Assembly: GCA_965216885.1 (NCBI GenBank)
Contig: OZ244209.1
Coordinates: forward strand, 1,054,001-1,118,000
Direction: 5' to 3'
Length of the DNA stretch: 64,000 nucleotides
From: CAYNJG01 sp965216885
GTDB taxonomy: Bacteria; Planctomycetota; Planctomycetia; Pirellulales; Pirellulaceae
Shown here: positions 36,324-44,869 of the stretch, piece after piece
Numbering within the stretch: the first letter of the stretch is position 1
How the letters are laid out: each line of letters starts with the position of its first letter
Translations under genes and position numbers: made by a program
Notes under the pieces: model-generated
Databases searched by the model: none
Seen by the model: only the letters and a program-made list of their open reading frames with translations
Told to the model about the DNA's origin: nothing

Positions 36324-36339
36324 TCGGGTGCAAACCCGA
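36324..36339 (+). other. GNRA-type hairpin before dnaG
   Basis: TCGGGT-GCAA-ACCCGA: a six-base-pair stem closed by a GCAA tetraloop, 28 bases before the GTG start and 14 before the ribosome binding site. It could affect translation or message stability. Confidence 0.4.
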
Positions 36340-36367
36340 TTAACCTCGAAGTCAAAGGAGTCGCCCG

Positions 36368-38197
36368 GTGTCTTTTCCCGCGGCGCAGGATCTGAAGGAG
36401 CAAGTCCGCGAGGCAACGGATATCGTTGCGCTCATCGCTGCGGAACGCGACCTTGTTCCAAAGGGACGAATCTTCGTCGCCCTGTGCCCATTCCATGATG
36501 ACACCAATCCCAGCCTTCAGGTGAATCCGGAACGTCAGACATGGCGTTGCTGGACGTGTGCCGAAGGGGGTGACGTTTTCAGCTACGTGATGCGTCGCGA
36601 GAATGTGGACTTCGCCGGGGCACTGCGGATTCTGGCCGAGCAGGCGGGTATTGAACTGCGGCAGGGCCCCAAAGCCAAGCCGGGCAGTCCCGACGACAAG
36701 GCGACGCTCTACAAGGCGATGGCGTGGGCCGAACTGCAGTTTCACCGTTGTCTCATCGAAAGCAACGTGGCCGCGGCGGCTCGCGAGTACCTGCGTGGTC
36801 GAAATATTACCGACGAAAGTATCAAAACCTACAACATTGGGTTTGCGCCCAACGAATGGCAATGGTTGTCAGAGCGTGCCCGGTCAACGCCTTACAGCCC
36901 GGCTGTCCTCGAGGCGATTGGCGTGGTCATTCGTAAGGAAAATGGTCGAACCTACGATCGGTTCCGTGGTCGAGTCATGTTCCCGATTCGCGATACTCAA
37001 AATCGTCCGATTGCCGTGGGCGGTCGGATCTTGCCGGAATTTCGCGATGAGAACGCGGCAAAATATATCAACTCGCCGGAAACGCGGCTGTATTCCAAGA
37101 GCGAACAGCTCTATGGCCTGAATCTCGTTCGCGACGCCCTGGAGCGTCAACGGAAAGACGGCAAGGTTCGAAACGTGCTGGTGATGGAAGGTTACACGGA
37201 CGTGGTGGTAACCCGGCAGGAAGGTATCACGACTCCGATTGCGGTTTGTGGAACGGCGCTAACATCGCGTCACGTCCAGGTGCTCAAGCGTTATGCGGAT
37301 CGCGTCACGCTGGTGCTCGACGGTGACGCTGCGGGGCAGAAACGAGCCGGAGAAGTGCTTGAACTGTTTATTGAGGGGCAGTTGGACCTTCGCATGGTCT
37401 GTTTGCCGGACGGGCTGGATCCGTGCGATTTTGTGTTGCAGAAAAGTTCGCAAGCGTTGGAGGAACTGATTGAACAGTCGCCGGACGCGCTGGACTTTTG
37501 CGTTCAACGTGAGACTAACGGCATCGATCTCAATCGCGATACCCAACAGGCGAACGCGGCACTGCAGCGAATTCTTGCAACCATGTCGAAAGCTCCCCGC
37601 GTGCGAGAAGAGACGGAGGCCGCATTCCGCCTTCGCGAACAGCAGATGCTGGGTCGGATTGCCCGTATGTTCCGTGTGGATGAACCGTTACTGCGTGAGC
37701 AGTTGCTGACGCTGAAGCGGGCGCACACTCCGCGCGTTGACCGATCGTCGACGGCAAAGGAGCCCTCAAACCGCAAAGACATTAATGGCTGGGAACGCGA
37801 ACTCTTTACGCTGCTAATTCAGAATCCTGATGCAGTCGCTGCTGTCGTTGAGAAGGTCGCCCCGGAAGAAATGCGAACCTCCGTCGGCCAGGAGCTTCTG
37901 GTTATCTACCAGGAAATCGAGGCGGCGGGCGAAGTACCTGACTACAAACACGTGATGGACGCGACGGAGGATCCGGCGCTCCTTGGCATTTTGGCCGAAC
38001 TGGTGGATGCGGCGGATCGTATTCAAGCTGATGATGTTGAGATGCAGTTACATGACTTGCTGGCCGCGTTTGCCAACCAGCGAGAAAAGAAATCACGCCG
38101 CGATGACGTCGCGGCACTTCAATCCGGAGACCTCGCCGATCAGGAGGAGATGGAACTACTGAACAAGTTGTTCGAGTCCAAACGACTCGATACATAG
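36368..38197 (+). CDS. dnaG: DNA primase
   Basis: 609 residues from GTG 36368, with AAAGGAG seven bases upstream. The CHC2 zinc finger is C40-P-F-H43 and C61-W-T-C64. The Toprim core has VMEGYTDVV (Glu) and LVLDGDAAGQKRA (Asp-x-Asp), and the C-terminal helicase-binding region follows from about residue 440. It makes the RNA primers for DNA replication and binds the DnaB helicase. It precedes rpoD, the usual order of the bacterial macromolecular synthesis operon, though rpsU is not in front of it. Confidence 0.95.
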   Translation: MSFPAAQDLKEQVREATDIVALIAAERDLVPKGRIFVALCPFHDDTNPSLQVNPERQTWRCWTCAEGGDVFSYVMRRENVDFAGALRILAEQAGIELRQGPKAKPGSPDDKATLYKAMAWAELQFHRCLIESNVAAAAREYLRGRNITDESIKTYNIGFAPNEWQWLSERARSTPYSPAVLEAIGVVIRKENGRTYDRFRGRVMFPIRDTQNRPIAVGGRILPEFRDENAAKYINSPETRLYSKSEQLYGLNLVRDALERQRKDGKVRNVLVMEGYTDVVVTRQEGITTPIAVCGTALTSRHVQVLKRYADRVTLVLDGDAAGQKRAGEVLELFIEGQLDLRMVCLPDGLDPCDFVLQKSSQALEELIEQSPDALDFCVQRETNGIDLNRDTQQANAALQRILATMSKAPRVREETEAAFRLREQQMLGRIARMFRVDEPLLREQLLTLKRAHTPRVDRSSTAKEPSNRKDINGWERELFTLLIQNPDAVAAVVEKVAPEEMRTSVGQELLVIYQEIEAAGEVPDYKHVMDATEDPALLGILAELVDAADRIQADDVEMQLHDLLAAFANQREKKSRRDDVAALQSGDLADQEEMELLNKLFESKRLDT

Positions 38198-38293
38198 CGG
38201 CTATATGAAACATTTTTGCATAAAGCAGAGATCGGAACTTCGACGCTCCGACCTCCCCGACTAAACAGTCACCAAGGTTCATATGCCAAGCGC

Positions 38294-38327
38294 GAATCGC
38301 GAACGTGAATTTTCACGCCCGCGATTC
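38294..38327 (+). other. Strong stem-loop between dnaG and rpoD
   Basis: GAATCGCG (38294-38301) is exactly complementary to CGCGATTC (38320-38327), and CGTGAA (38304-38309) to TTCACG (38312-38317) inside it. AAAACAG follows, so it is not a classic terminator. Messenger processing between the two genes is one possibility, as known for the E. coli dnaG-rpoD junction. Confidence 0.55.
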
Positions 38328-38444
38328 AAAACAGACAGGGCTCCGATGCATCCACGGAAGGACGCAACCCTCGTCGAAATTGAGTCGGCTCCCGTTCCGG
38401 CTCGATCCTGAAATTCCTTGTTAGCGCACGACGCGCGTGGGGAT

Positions 38445-40097
38445 ATGACTGTGCAACACCTTCACCCAGACCTCTACCAACTTATTGAACTGGCCAAGTC
38501 CCAGGAACGAATGCTGACCTACGATCAGGTCAATGGATTCCTTCCGGATGAGGACACCAGTCCTGCCTTGCTGAACGATCTTCTGCTGGCCCTTGATCAG
38601 AATCGCGTTCATCTTGTCGAAGAACTTCGACTCCCGGATGACAGTTTTGAAGACGTGCGACCGGAATTGCCGCCGGACGCTGATCCCAATGGTTCGTTGT
38701 CGGCCGACGAGCAGCCCAAGCTTAGCGACGATCCAATTCGCATGTACCTCAGCCAGATGTCTCACATCCCGCTGTTGTCTCGCGATGAGGAGATCGCCCA
38801 CGCGAAGAAGATCGAAGTTTCGCGGAAGCGTTTTCGCCGGGCTCTGTTGTCCAACGCGTTTGCCATGCAGGCGACCGTGGACATCCTGAAGCAGGTTTAT
38901 CGTGGCGATCTGCCGTTTGATCGTACGATCAAGGTGTCGCTGACCGAACGCCTGACCAAGGAGCAGATTCTGGCACGCATGCCACACAACCTGCCGCTCC
39001 TGGATCGATTGCTGGAGCTGAATCGCAAGGATTTCGCCAAGCTGCTTTCCCGCAGCACGCCGGCCGCCGAGAAACGCATCGCGCGACAGGCCTTTATCTG
39101 TCGTCGCTGGAAGTGCCTGCAACTGGTGGAAGAACTGAGTCTACGCACGCGTCGCGTTCAGCCGCTCATCAAACAGCTGGAACAGCACACTCGACGTATG
39201 GTGCTGGTCCGCAAGCGACTGGATGAAGTCAAGGATGATCCACGTCAGACCATGCTGCAGTCCCAGCTTCGTCGCGAATTGCACAAGCTGATGACGCTCA
39301 CCCAGCAGACCCCTTCCAGCCTGCAAGCCAGCTGCAAACTGGCGACCGGCGAGCTGCGCGTTTGTGAAAAGATCAAACGCAAGCTGTCCAACGGCAACTT
39401 GCGTCTGGTCGTCTCCGTGGCCAAGAAGTATCGCAACCGTGGCATGAGCTTCCTGGATCTGATTCAGGAAGGTAACACCGGACTGATGCGTGCGGTCGAC
39501 AAGTACGAGTACCGCCGTGGCTTCAAGTTCTCCACGTATGCGACGTGGTGGATTCGACAAGCCATCACGCGGGCGATCGCGGATCAGGCTCGTACGATTC
39601 GAATTCCCGTGCACATGATCGACGTCTTGTCGAAATTGCGGAATATCGAGAAACGCCTGCAGCAGGAAAAACGTCGCATTCCTTCGACCAGCGAAATCGC
39701 TGATCGGGCAGGCTTGGACGTGGACGAGGTGCGTCGCATCATGGACATCGGGCGTCATCCTGTCAGCCTCGACCGACCGCTAGGGGATGGGGAAGACGTG
39801 TCCTTCGGTGAGTTCATTGAGGATCAGGCTTCCGACAATCCGCTGCAGAACGCCTCACGCGGGTTGTTGCGGGACAAAATCGAAGATCTGCTGAAGACAC
39901 TGACGTACCGCGAACGCGAGATTATCCGTTTGCGATATGGGCTGGGTGATGGTTACACCTACACGCTGGAAGAAGTGGGACGGATCTTCAAGGTCACTCG
40001 CGAGCGTGTGCGGCAGATTGAAGCCAAAGCGGTACGTAAGCTTCAGCATCCCGTGCGAAGCGAAAAACTGGAAGGCTTTCTGAAGAACGTCGCGTAG
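38445..40097 (+). CDS. rpoD: RNA polymerase primary sigma factor (RpoD/SigA)
   Basis: 550 residues from ATG 38445 (TTG 38418 would add nine). A region 1.1-like N-terminus (YQLIELAKSQERMLTYDQVNGFLP) leads to region 1.2 (DPIRMYLSQMSHIPLLSRDEE). Region 2 is NLRLVVSVAKKYRNRGMSFLDLIQEGNTGLMRAVDKYEYRRGFKFSTYATWWIRQAI, and region 4 is TLEEVGRIFKVTRERVRQIEAKAVRKLQHP. An insertion of about 170 residues separates 1.2 and 2, as in many group 1 factors. All regions are intact, so it should be the housekeeping sigma factor. It follows dnaG. Confidence 0.95.
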   Translation: MTVQHLHPDLYQLIELAKSQERMLTYDQVNGFLPDEDTSPALLNDLLLALDQNRVHLVEELRLPDDSFEDVRPELPPDADPNGSLSADEQPKLSDDPIRMYLSQMSHIPLLSRDEEIAHAKKIEVSRKRFRRALLSNAFAMQATVDILKQVYRGDLPFDRTIKVSLTERLTKEQILARMPHNLPLLDRLLELNRKDFAKLLSRSTPAAEKRIARQAFICRRWKCLQLVEELSLRTRRVQPLIKQLEQHTRRMVLVRKRLDEVKDDPRQTMLQSQLRRELHKLMTLTQQTPSSLQASCKLATGELRVCEKIKRKLSNGNLRLVVSVAKKYRNRGMSFLDLIQEGNTGLMRAVDKYEYRRGFKFSTYATWWIRQAITRAIADQARTIRIPVHMIDVLSKLRNIEKRLQQEKRRIPSTSEIADRAGLDVDEVRRIMDIGRHPVSLDRPLGDGEDVSFGEFIEDQASDNPLQNASRGLLRDKIEDLLKTLTYREREIIRLRYGLGDGYTYTLEEVGRIFKVTRERVRQIEAKAVRKLQHPVRSEKLEGFLKNVA

Positions 40098-40123
40098 TAT
40101 CGCGTTCATCAGGGAGGTTGCAC

Positions 40124-40158
40124 GCCGGCGGAGTTCTGTCACTCCGCCGGCTTTTTTT
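40124..40158 (+). terminator. Rho-independent terminator after rpoD
   Basis: GCCGGCGGAGT (40124-40134) is perfectly complementary to ACTCCGCCGGC (40141-40151), with a six-base loop and seven T residues following. It is the clearest terminator in the window and ends the dnaG-rpoD unit. Confidence 0.93.
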
Positions 40159-40171
40159 GTAGCATGCCGCC

Positions 40172-40831
40172 ATGCAACTACCGACGACATGGAATGTTTT
40201 GGCGGACGAAGTGCGGAAGGACTACTTCCTTGCGCTAACCAGGTTCGTGGATGCCGAACGAAATCGCCATGAGGTCTACCCGCCGCAGGACCAGGTCTTC
40301 GCGGCGCTGGAGGCGACGGCCTATGCGGACGTGCGAGTTCTGGTTTTAGGGCAGGACCCCTATCACGGTGAAGGTCAGGCTCATGGGCTTTGCTTTTCGG
40401 TTCAGCATGGCACAAAGATTCCGCCTTCGCTAAGGAATATCTATAAGGAACTCGCTGCGGACGTGGGTTGCGAGATTCCAACGCACGGTTGCCTGACCGC
40501 GTGGGCACAGCAGGGTGTGTTGTTGTTGAATACGGTTCTCACCGTTCGTGCGAACGAAGCGAATTCGCACCGGAAACAGGGGTGGGAAACGTTCACCGAT
40601 CAAGTCATCCAACGCGTGAATGAGAAGCAGCAACCGGTCGTGTTCGTGCTATGGGGTGGTCCAGCGCAGAAGAAGCGTCGGCTAGTAAATGAAGATCTTC
40701 ACCACGTTATTGCGAGCCCTCATCCTTCACCCTTGTCCGCTCACCGGGGGTTTCTGGGGAGCCGACCCTTCTCCGCTGTTAATGAAGTTTTGCGCTCCTC
40801 CGGTCGTGATGAGATCGACTGGACCGTCTGA
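40172..40831 (+). CDS. ung: Uracil-DNA glycosylase, family 1
   Basis: 219 residues, the usual length. The catalytic water-activating motif is GQDPYHG at about residues 61-67, the minor-groove loop SPHPSPLSAHRGF at about 188-200 contains the catalytic His, and LLLNTVLTVR binds uracil. It removes uracil from DNA after cytosine deamination or dUTP misincorporation, starting base excision repair. It starts 13 bases after the rpoD terminator and so needs its own promoter or read-through. Confidence 0.95.
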   Translation: MQLPTTWNVLADEVRKDYFLALTRFVDAERNRHEVYPPQDQVFAALEATAYADVRVLVLGQDPYHGEGQAHGLCFSVQHGTKIPPSLRNIYKELAADVGCEIPTHGCLTAWAQQGVLLLNTVLTVRANEANSHRKQGWETFTDQVIQRVNEKQQPVVFVLWGGPAQKKRRLVNEDLHHVIASPHPSPLSAHRGFLGSRPFSAVNEVLRSSGRDEIDWTV

Positions 40832-41141
40832 GTCGCAGACCTAACTTGCGTTGAGCTATGTCGTTAGCGCGTGGGCGTCAGGGTTTGTCGCGATGGGATG
40901 GCCTTGATTGGTCGGGGGCGGGCTTGCTCTAACGGCTTGTGCTGATCCTTAAGCCGATATTCTCCAAAGATGCTTGCAATCACAAGTGTGCCGCCGGTCG
41001 TCGCGAATTGTTTGACTTGGCGTTTTGCCAACAAATACACTCCGTGAACTTGATATTGCTTCTGAAGAGACCTTTCGGTAATGCCTCGTTTGTCATTCTG
41101 CAGTCACCGGTTCCGGTGCAAAACAACAGGACATACAGCTC
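40832..41141. other. Intergenic region before the PEP-CTERM gene
   Basis: No gene is credible. The palindrome CACCGG-TT-CCGGTG lies at 41105-41118, and AGGA at 41128-41131 is the likely ribosome binding site of the next gene. Confidence 0.45.
41105..41118. promoter_or_regulatory. Short palindrome upstream of the PEP-CTERM gene
   Basis: CACCGGTTCCGGTG is a perfect six-base inverted repeat with a TT centre, 23 bases before ATG 41142. It could be an operator or a small leader hairpin. Confidence 0.35.
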
Positions 41142-43238
41142 ATGAGAATTATGTTGGCGGCCGTCGTGCTATGGAGCATGGCCAGCTGTGCGATAGCGCA
41201 ACTTACACTTGGCGTGGATGATCGTTACCATTTCGTATTGAGTGGTGAGGCTGCGAATACATCCGGCGTCAATATTAAATCGCAATCCGGCTCGTTGCTC
41301 CCTGGGCCAACGAGCGAGACCGGCCCGTTTGCCATCATGTATGTAGGGCGTGATACGAATGTTGCCTACATCCCCGTTCCTGGGTCGACGTTGGAAATAG
41401 ATGGCGAAGTGACCCTTGCATCGCGGTGGAATCCCGCTGGAACGCCCGATGTCCATTTTCAGTATGGAAATGCAGATTTTCAGTTGATCGATTCCGGCCC
41501 CATTTTCCCGGACGTCACGCCAAACCCCGATGCCGGCGTAACGCTGGGGCTCAATGACAACAATCGATTTGTCATTCGCGGTACTGGTCAGGATTTGATT
41601 GGTATTGATATCCGCTCGCCCAGCGGCTCTCTGAATCCGGCGATTACCGGTGAGACGCATGATTTCAGTTTCGTGCTGAACAATTCTCCGGAGCGGCTGA
41701 CCTACGGTGTGTTCGGCGACGCTGGTGCAGTCCACGTGGATGGAGAAATCACGTTAACGGGTGGCTGGAATCCTTTTGGGCTCGCGGATGTTGAGTACAG
41801 CTACAACCTTGTGGGGCCCGTTCATTCCGGTCCATTGCGTGTCGAGATTGAAGAAGGAGATCGTCAGGCACTCGGTTTGCGGATGGACGACGATTTCAAG
41901 TTCGTCGTGAGTGGGACGGGGCAGCGACTTGGCCGCCTGAGTTTCGCGTCGACGACGGGCGCGCTCGTGCCGGCGACGGACCCTGGCCCGTTTACCAGAC
42001 TGGAAAGTAATAACGCTCACACGATTGTCTATACAGCCGATGACAATGTCGTGATTGACGGTTCGGTGACGCTTTCGGCCGGCTGGAATCGCAATCTTGG
42101 ATTTCGCGATGTGAAGTACGGCTACACGATCGACGACTTTGATGTTGGGTCGCAGTTCATTCCCGGTTCGGTTTACCCCGAGGCACCACCCACGAATCCC
42201 ATTGGCATCTCCGTGGATCACTCGACGTTGGCGTTGAAGGTTACCGGCAACGGTCATGAGCTGCGGGACCTGATAATTACGTCACGCAGTGGAGCACTTA
42301 TCCACGACGAGGTGGACCCCGGACCGTTCGACACCGTAACGACCAGTCGTTCGACTCGCATTAGTCTGTCAACGGATAGCCGAGTGAGTGTTGACGGGAC
42401 GGTTGTGTTGCCGGTCCGCTACGATATCAACTCGCCCAAGCAGGATTTGAGTTTCCGTTATCGCCAGGTTGGATTTATCGATCGGCGTGGTCCTTTCGAT
42501 GTGCATTTTCCGCTACCGCTGACGCCTATTCGCGGGACGATCGACGACGATGGAGGATTTGCATTTCAGGGTTTTCAGCACGAGCTGGAGTCCTTTGAGA
42601 TTCGCTCGCCTGGCGGGGCCCTCGTGCCGGGAACGGACCCTGGGCCGTTTGGCGGGTTTCTGGAAAACAGTCCCGAGCGGATTGCGTTCTCCGGCGAGGC
42701 GTTTCTGAACGGTAGCGTTGATTTTGACTTTCAGTGGAACGGCGAAGCGGCTGATATTGAATTCGTCTACACATTGAAGGATGTGGGATTCGAGTTTGGG
42801 CCACGCTCGGTAGGCTACCCGGCGGCAAATGTGATCTCGCTGATAGCAGCACCAAATCTCAGCGAGCATCTGGTTCTGACTTCCGGCGGAATTGAGATCT
42901 ACGGAGTCGACATTACTTCGGAAACGGATTCAATTCTGATTCTGGAGAACATCGAAGATGCTGACTTCGGGCCTTTCGGAATTGTCGAGTCCTATTCGAA
43001 CGGGCTCCTGAGTCTCCGTTCGGAAGATCCGGTGGCGATAGACTGGTTGAAACTTCCAGCGGAATGGAATGACGATCAGGAGGCCGACCTTCAGTTGTCG
43101 TTCATTCCGGTAGGCGTGCGAGCCATTTCCGGGGTAGTTCGATACGACGGTGCGGTGCCCGAGCCCGGCACGCTGCCGCTGGCTTTCCTGGCGACGTGCT
43201 GTGCGGTTGGAATGTTCCGGGGCAGGCGCTTGCGATAG
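41142..43238 (+). CDS. PEP-CTERM exported protein built of six ~100-residue repeats
   Basis: 698 residues. The signal peptide is MRIMLAAVVLWSMASCAIAQ. The body is about six copies of a beta-rich unit with the pattern L-G-x-x-D-x-x-x-F-x-(V/I)-x-G...I-x-S-x-(S/T)-G-(S/A)-L-x-P...(D/E)x-GPF...(I/V)-D-G-x-(V/I)-T-L-x-x-x-W-(N). Units begin near residues 22, 128, 240, 350, 460 and 565, and the last two are the most diverged. The end is VPEPGTLPLAFLATCC followed by a short basic tail, the PEP-CTERM signal recognised by exosortases. It is probably linked to the cell surface or extracellular matrix. The repeat family is not one I can name. Confidence 0.82.
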   Translation: MRIMLAAVVLWSMASCAIAQLTLGVDDRYHFVLSGEAANTSGVNIKSQSGSLLPGPTSETGPFAIMYVGRDTNVAYIPVPGSTLEIDGEVTLASRWNPAGTPDVHFQYGNADFQLIDSGPIFPDVTPNPDAGVTLGLNDNNRFVIRGTGQDLIGIDIRSPSGSLNPAITGETHDFSFVLNNSPERLTYGVFGDAGAVHVDGEITLTGGWNPFGLADVEYSYNLVGPVHSGPLRVEIEEGDRQALGLRMDDDFKFVVSGTGQRLGRLSFASTTGALVPATDPGPFTRLESNNAHTIVYTADDNVVIDGSVTLSAGWNRNLGFRDVKYGYTIDDFDVGSQFIPGSVYPEAPPTNPIGISVDHSTLALKVTGNGHELRDLIITSRSGALIHDEVDPGPFDTVTTSRSTRISLSTDSRVSVDGTVVLPVRYDINSPKQDLSFRYRQVGFIDRRGPFDVHFPLPLTPIRGTIDDDGGFAFQGFQHELESFEIRSPGGALVPGTDPGPFGGFLENSPERIAFSGEAFLNGSVDFDFQWNGEAADIEFVYTLKDVGFEFGPRSVGYPAANVISLIAAPNLSEHLVLTSGGIEIYGVDITSETDSILILENIEDADFGPFGIVESYSNGLLSLRSEDPVAIDWLKLPAEWNDDQEADLQLSFIPVGVRAISGVVRYDGAVPEPGTLPLAFLATCCAVGMFRGRRLR

Positions 43239-43297
43239 TTGCAGTCGGCGGGAAACGTTTGGTCACGTCACTCTTCGAGTGCATGCCGTTGGCGCTG

Positions 43298-44710
43298 TCA
43301 GAAGAGTCGGTTGTAGCCATTGAGGGCGGCAACGCGGTAGGCTTCGGCCATCGTGGGATAGTTGAAGGTCGTGTTGATGAAATACATCAGCGTATTTCCC
43401 GGCCCCTCTTGTTCCATGATCGCCTGGCCGATGTGGATGATTTCGGATGCGTTGACACCGAAGCAGTGGATGCCCAGCAATTCCAACGTCTCCCGATGGA
43501 AGAGGATCTTCAGGATGCCAACCTTGCGCCCCATGATCTGCGCTCTGGCAAGGCTCTTGAATTTCGACTGCCCGACCTCGTAAGGGATGTTGGCTTCGGT
43601 GAGTTCGCGTTCGGTCTTGCCGATCGAACTGATCTCCGGGCTGGTGTAGATGCCCGTTGGGATGCTGCCGAACGAGACGCGTTCGGATTCGTCGGAAGTC
43701 AGGATGTGCGATGCGGCCGCTCGTCCCTGCATGTACGCGGCGCTGGCCAGCGACGGGAATCCGATTACGTCGCCGACGGCATAGATGTTCTCGATCTTGG
43801 TTTGGAAGTCGCCATCGACTTCCAGTTGTCCGCGACTATTCGCTTCCAGGCCAACCGTTTCCAGTCCGAGTCCATCCGAGTTGCCCGAACGGCCGTTGGC
43901 CCATAGCAGCACGTCGGATTTCAATTGCTTACCGCTCTCCAGATTCAGGATGACGCCGTCCTCTTCCGCCGTGATACTGGAGTAGCGTTCGCGATTTCGA
44001 ATAACGATTCCCGTGTCGCGCATGTGGTAACTGAGTGCGTCGACGATTTCGTCATCGAGGAAGTCGAGCAGCTGTTCGCGAGTGTTGACGAGGTTTACTT
44101 TCACGCCGAGGTTGCGGAACATCGAGGCATATTCGCAACCAATTACGCCGGCCCCGTAAATCGATATTGATTTGGGGGTGAACTGCAGATCAAGAATCGT
44201 GTCGCTATCGAAAATCCGCGAATGATCGAAGTCGACATCTTTGGGGCGGTAGGGTCGCGAGCCAACGGCAATGACGATGTGCTTTGCCTTGACGCGGTGT
44301 AAGACGCCTTCGTCGCCGTGAACTTCAACCATGTTGGGGCCGGCGATCTGTGCCGTGCCCCGCAGGATGGGAACTCGGTTGCGAACGTAGAAGCCCAGAC
44401 GCATGGACTCCTGCTTTTCGATGATTGCCGCTGCGCTGGCCCGGAGTTGGGGAAACGTGAACGTTGCCAGCGGATCGGGGCATGTGTTTTGAAAGAGCGG
44501 GTGCTGGGTGACCTCGACGACGCTGAAGATCGATTGTCGTAAAGCCTTGCTGGGGATCGTGCCCCAGTGTGTGCAGCCGCCGCCAATCTTGCAGTGCTTT
44601 TCAACGACGGCGACGCTGAGGTTACTCTTGGTTGCCTGCATGGCAGCCCCTTCGCCGCCGGGGCCCGTGCCGATAACTACGACATCATATTCCGAATCCA
44701 TGGTTGCCAT
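43298..44710 (-). CDS. sthA: Soluble pyridine nucleotide transhydrogenase (Si-specific)
   Basis: 470 residues. The N-terminal FAD-binding motif is VVVIGTGPGGEGAAM, and the signature GGGCTHWGTIPSKALR identifies the SthA group: the second cysteine of the disulfide reductase relatives is replaced (CTHWGT). The NAD-binding Rossmann motif is YGAGVIGCEYASMF, the second FAD motif YAVGDVIGFPSLASAA, and the dimerisation domain closes the protein. It exchanges reducing equivalents between NADPH and NAD in the cytoplasm. ATG 44710 and ATG 44701 are both possible. It is convergent with the PEP-CTERM gene, 59 bases away. Confidence 0.92.
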   Translation of the reverse strand: MATMDSEYDVVVIGTGPGGEGAAMQATKSNLSVAVVEKHCKIGGGCTHWGTIPSKALRQSIFSVVEVTQHPLFQNTCPDPLATFTFPQLRASAAAIIEKQESMRLGFYVRNRVPILRGTAQIAGPNMVEVHGDEGVLHRVKAKHIVIAVGSRPYRPKDVDFDHSRIFDSDTILDLQFTPKSISIYGAGVIGCEYASMFRNLGVKVNLVNTREQLLDFLDDEIVDALSYHMRDTGIVIRNRERYSSITAEEDGVILNLESGKQLKSDVLLWANGRSGNSDGLGLETVGLEANSRGQLEVDGDFQTKIENIYAVGDVIGFPSLASAAYMQGRAAASHILTSDESERVSFGSIPTGIYTSPEISSIGKTERELTEANIPYEVGQSKFKSLARAQIMGRKVGILKILFHRETLELLGIHCFGVNASEIIHIGQAIMEQEGPGNTLMYFINTTFNYPTMAEAYRVAALNGYNRLF

Positions 44711-44869
44711 CCGTGGTTATATCTTGCTTCTTTTCTGTCAAACGCCAAGTCTAGGACAGGAGGGCGATTGAAGTCCAGCGGGGTCGTTGTGTCCCAGAGA
44801 AGCCCGCCGGCGGATGGTGATCGGCGGGGCGAAGATTATGGACCTGGTGGAGGGACGGTAACGGGGACC

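Larger units (their letters stand above)
36073..36367. promoter_or_regulatory. Intergenic/leader region upstream of dnaG
   Basis: Holds two dyads, listed separately, and the ribosome binding site AAAGGAG at 36354-36360, seven bases before GTG 36368. No gene is seen. A promoter for dnaG probably lies here, since the operon before it is functionally unrelated, but I cannot name the boxes. Confidence 0.5.
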
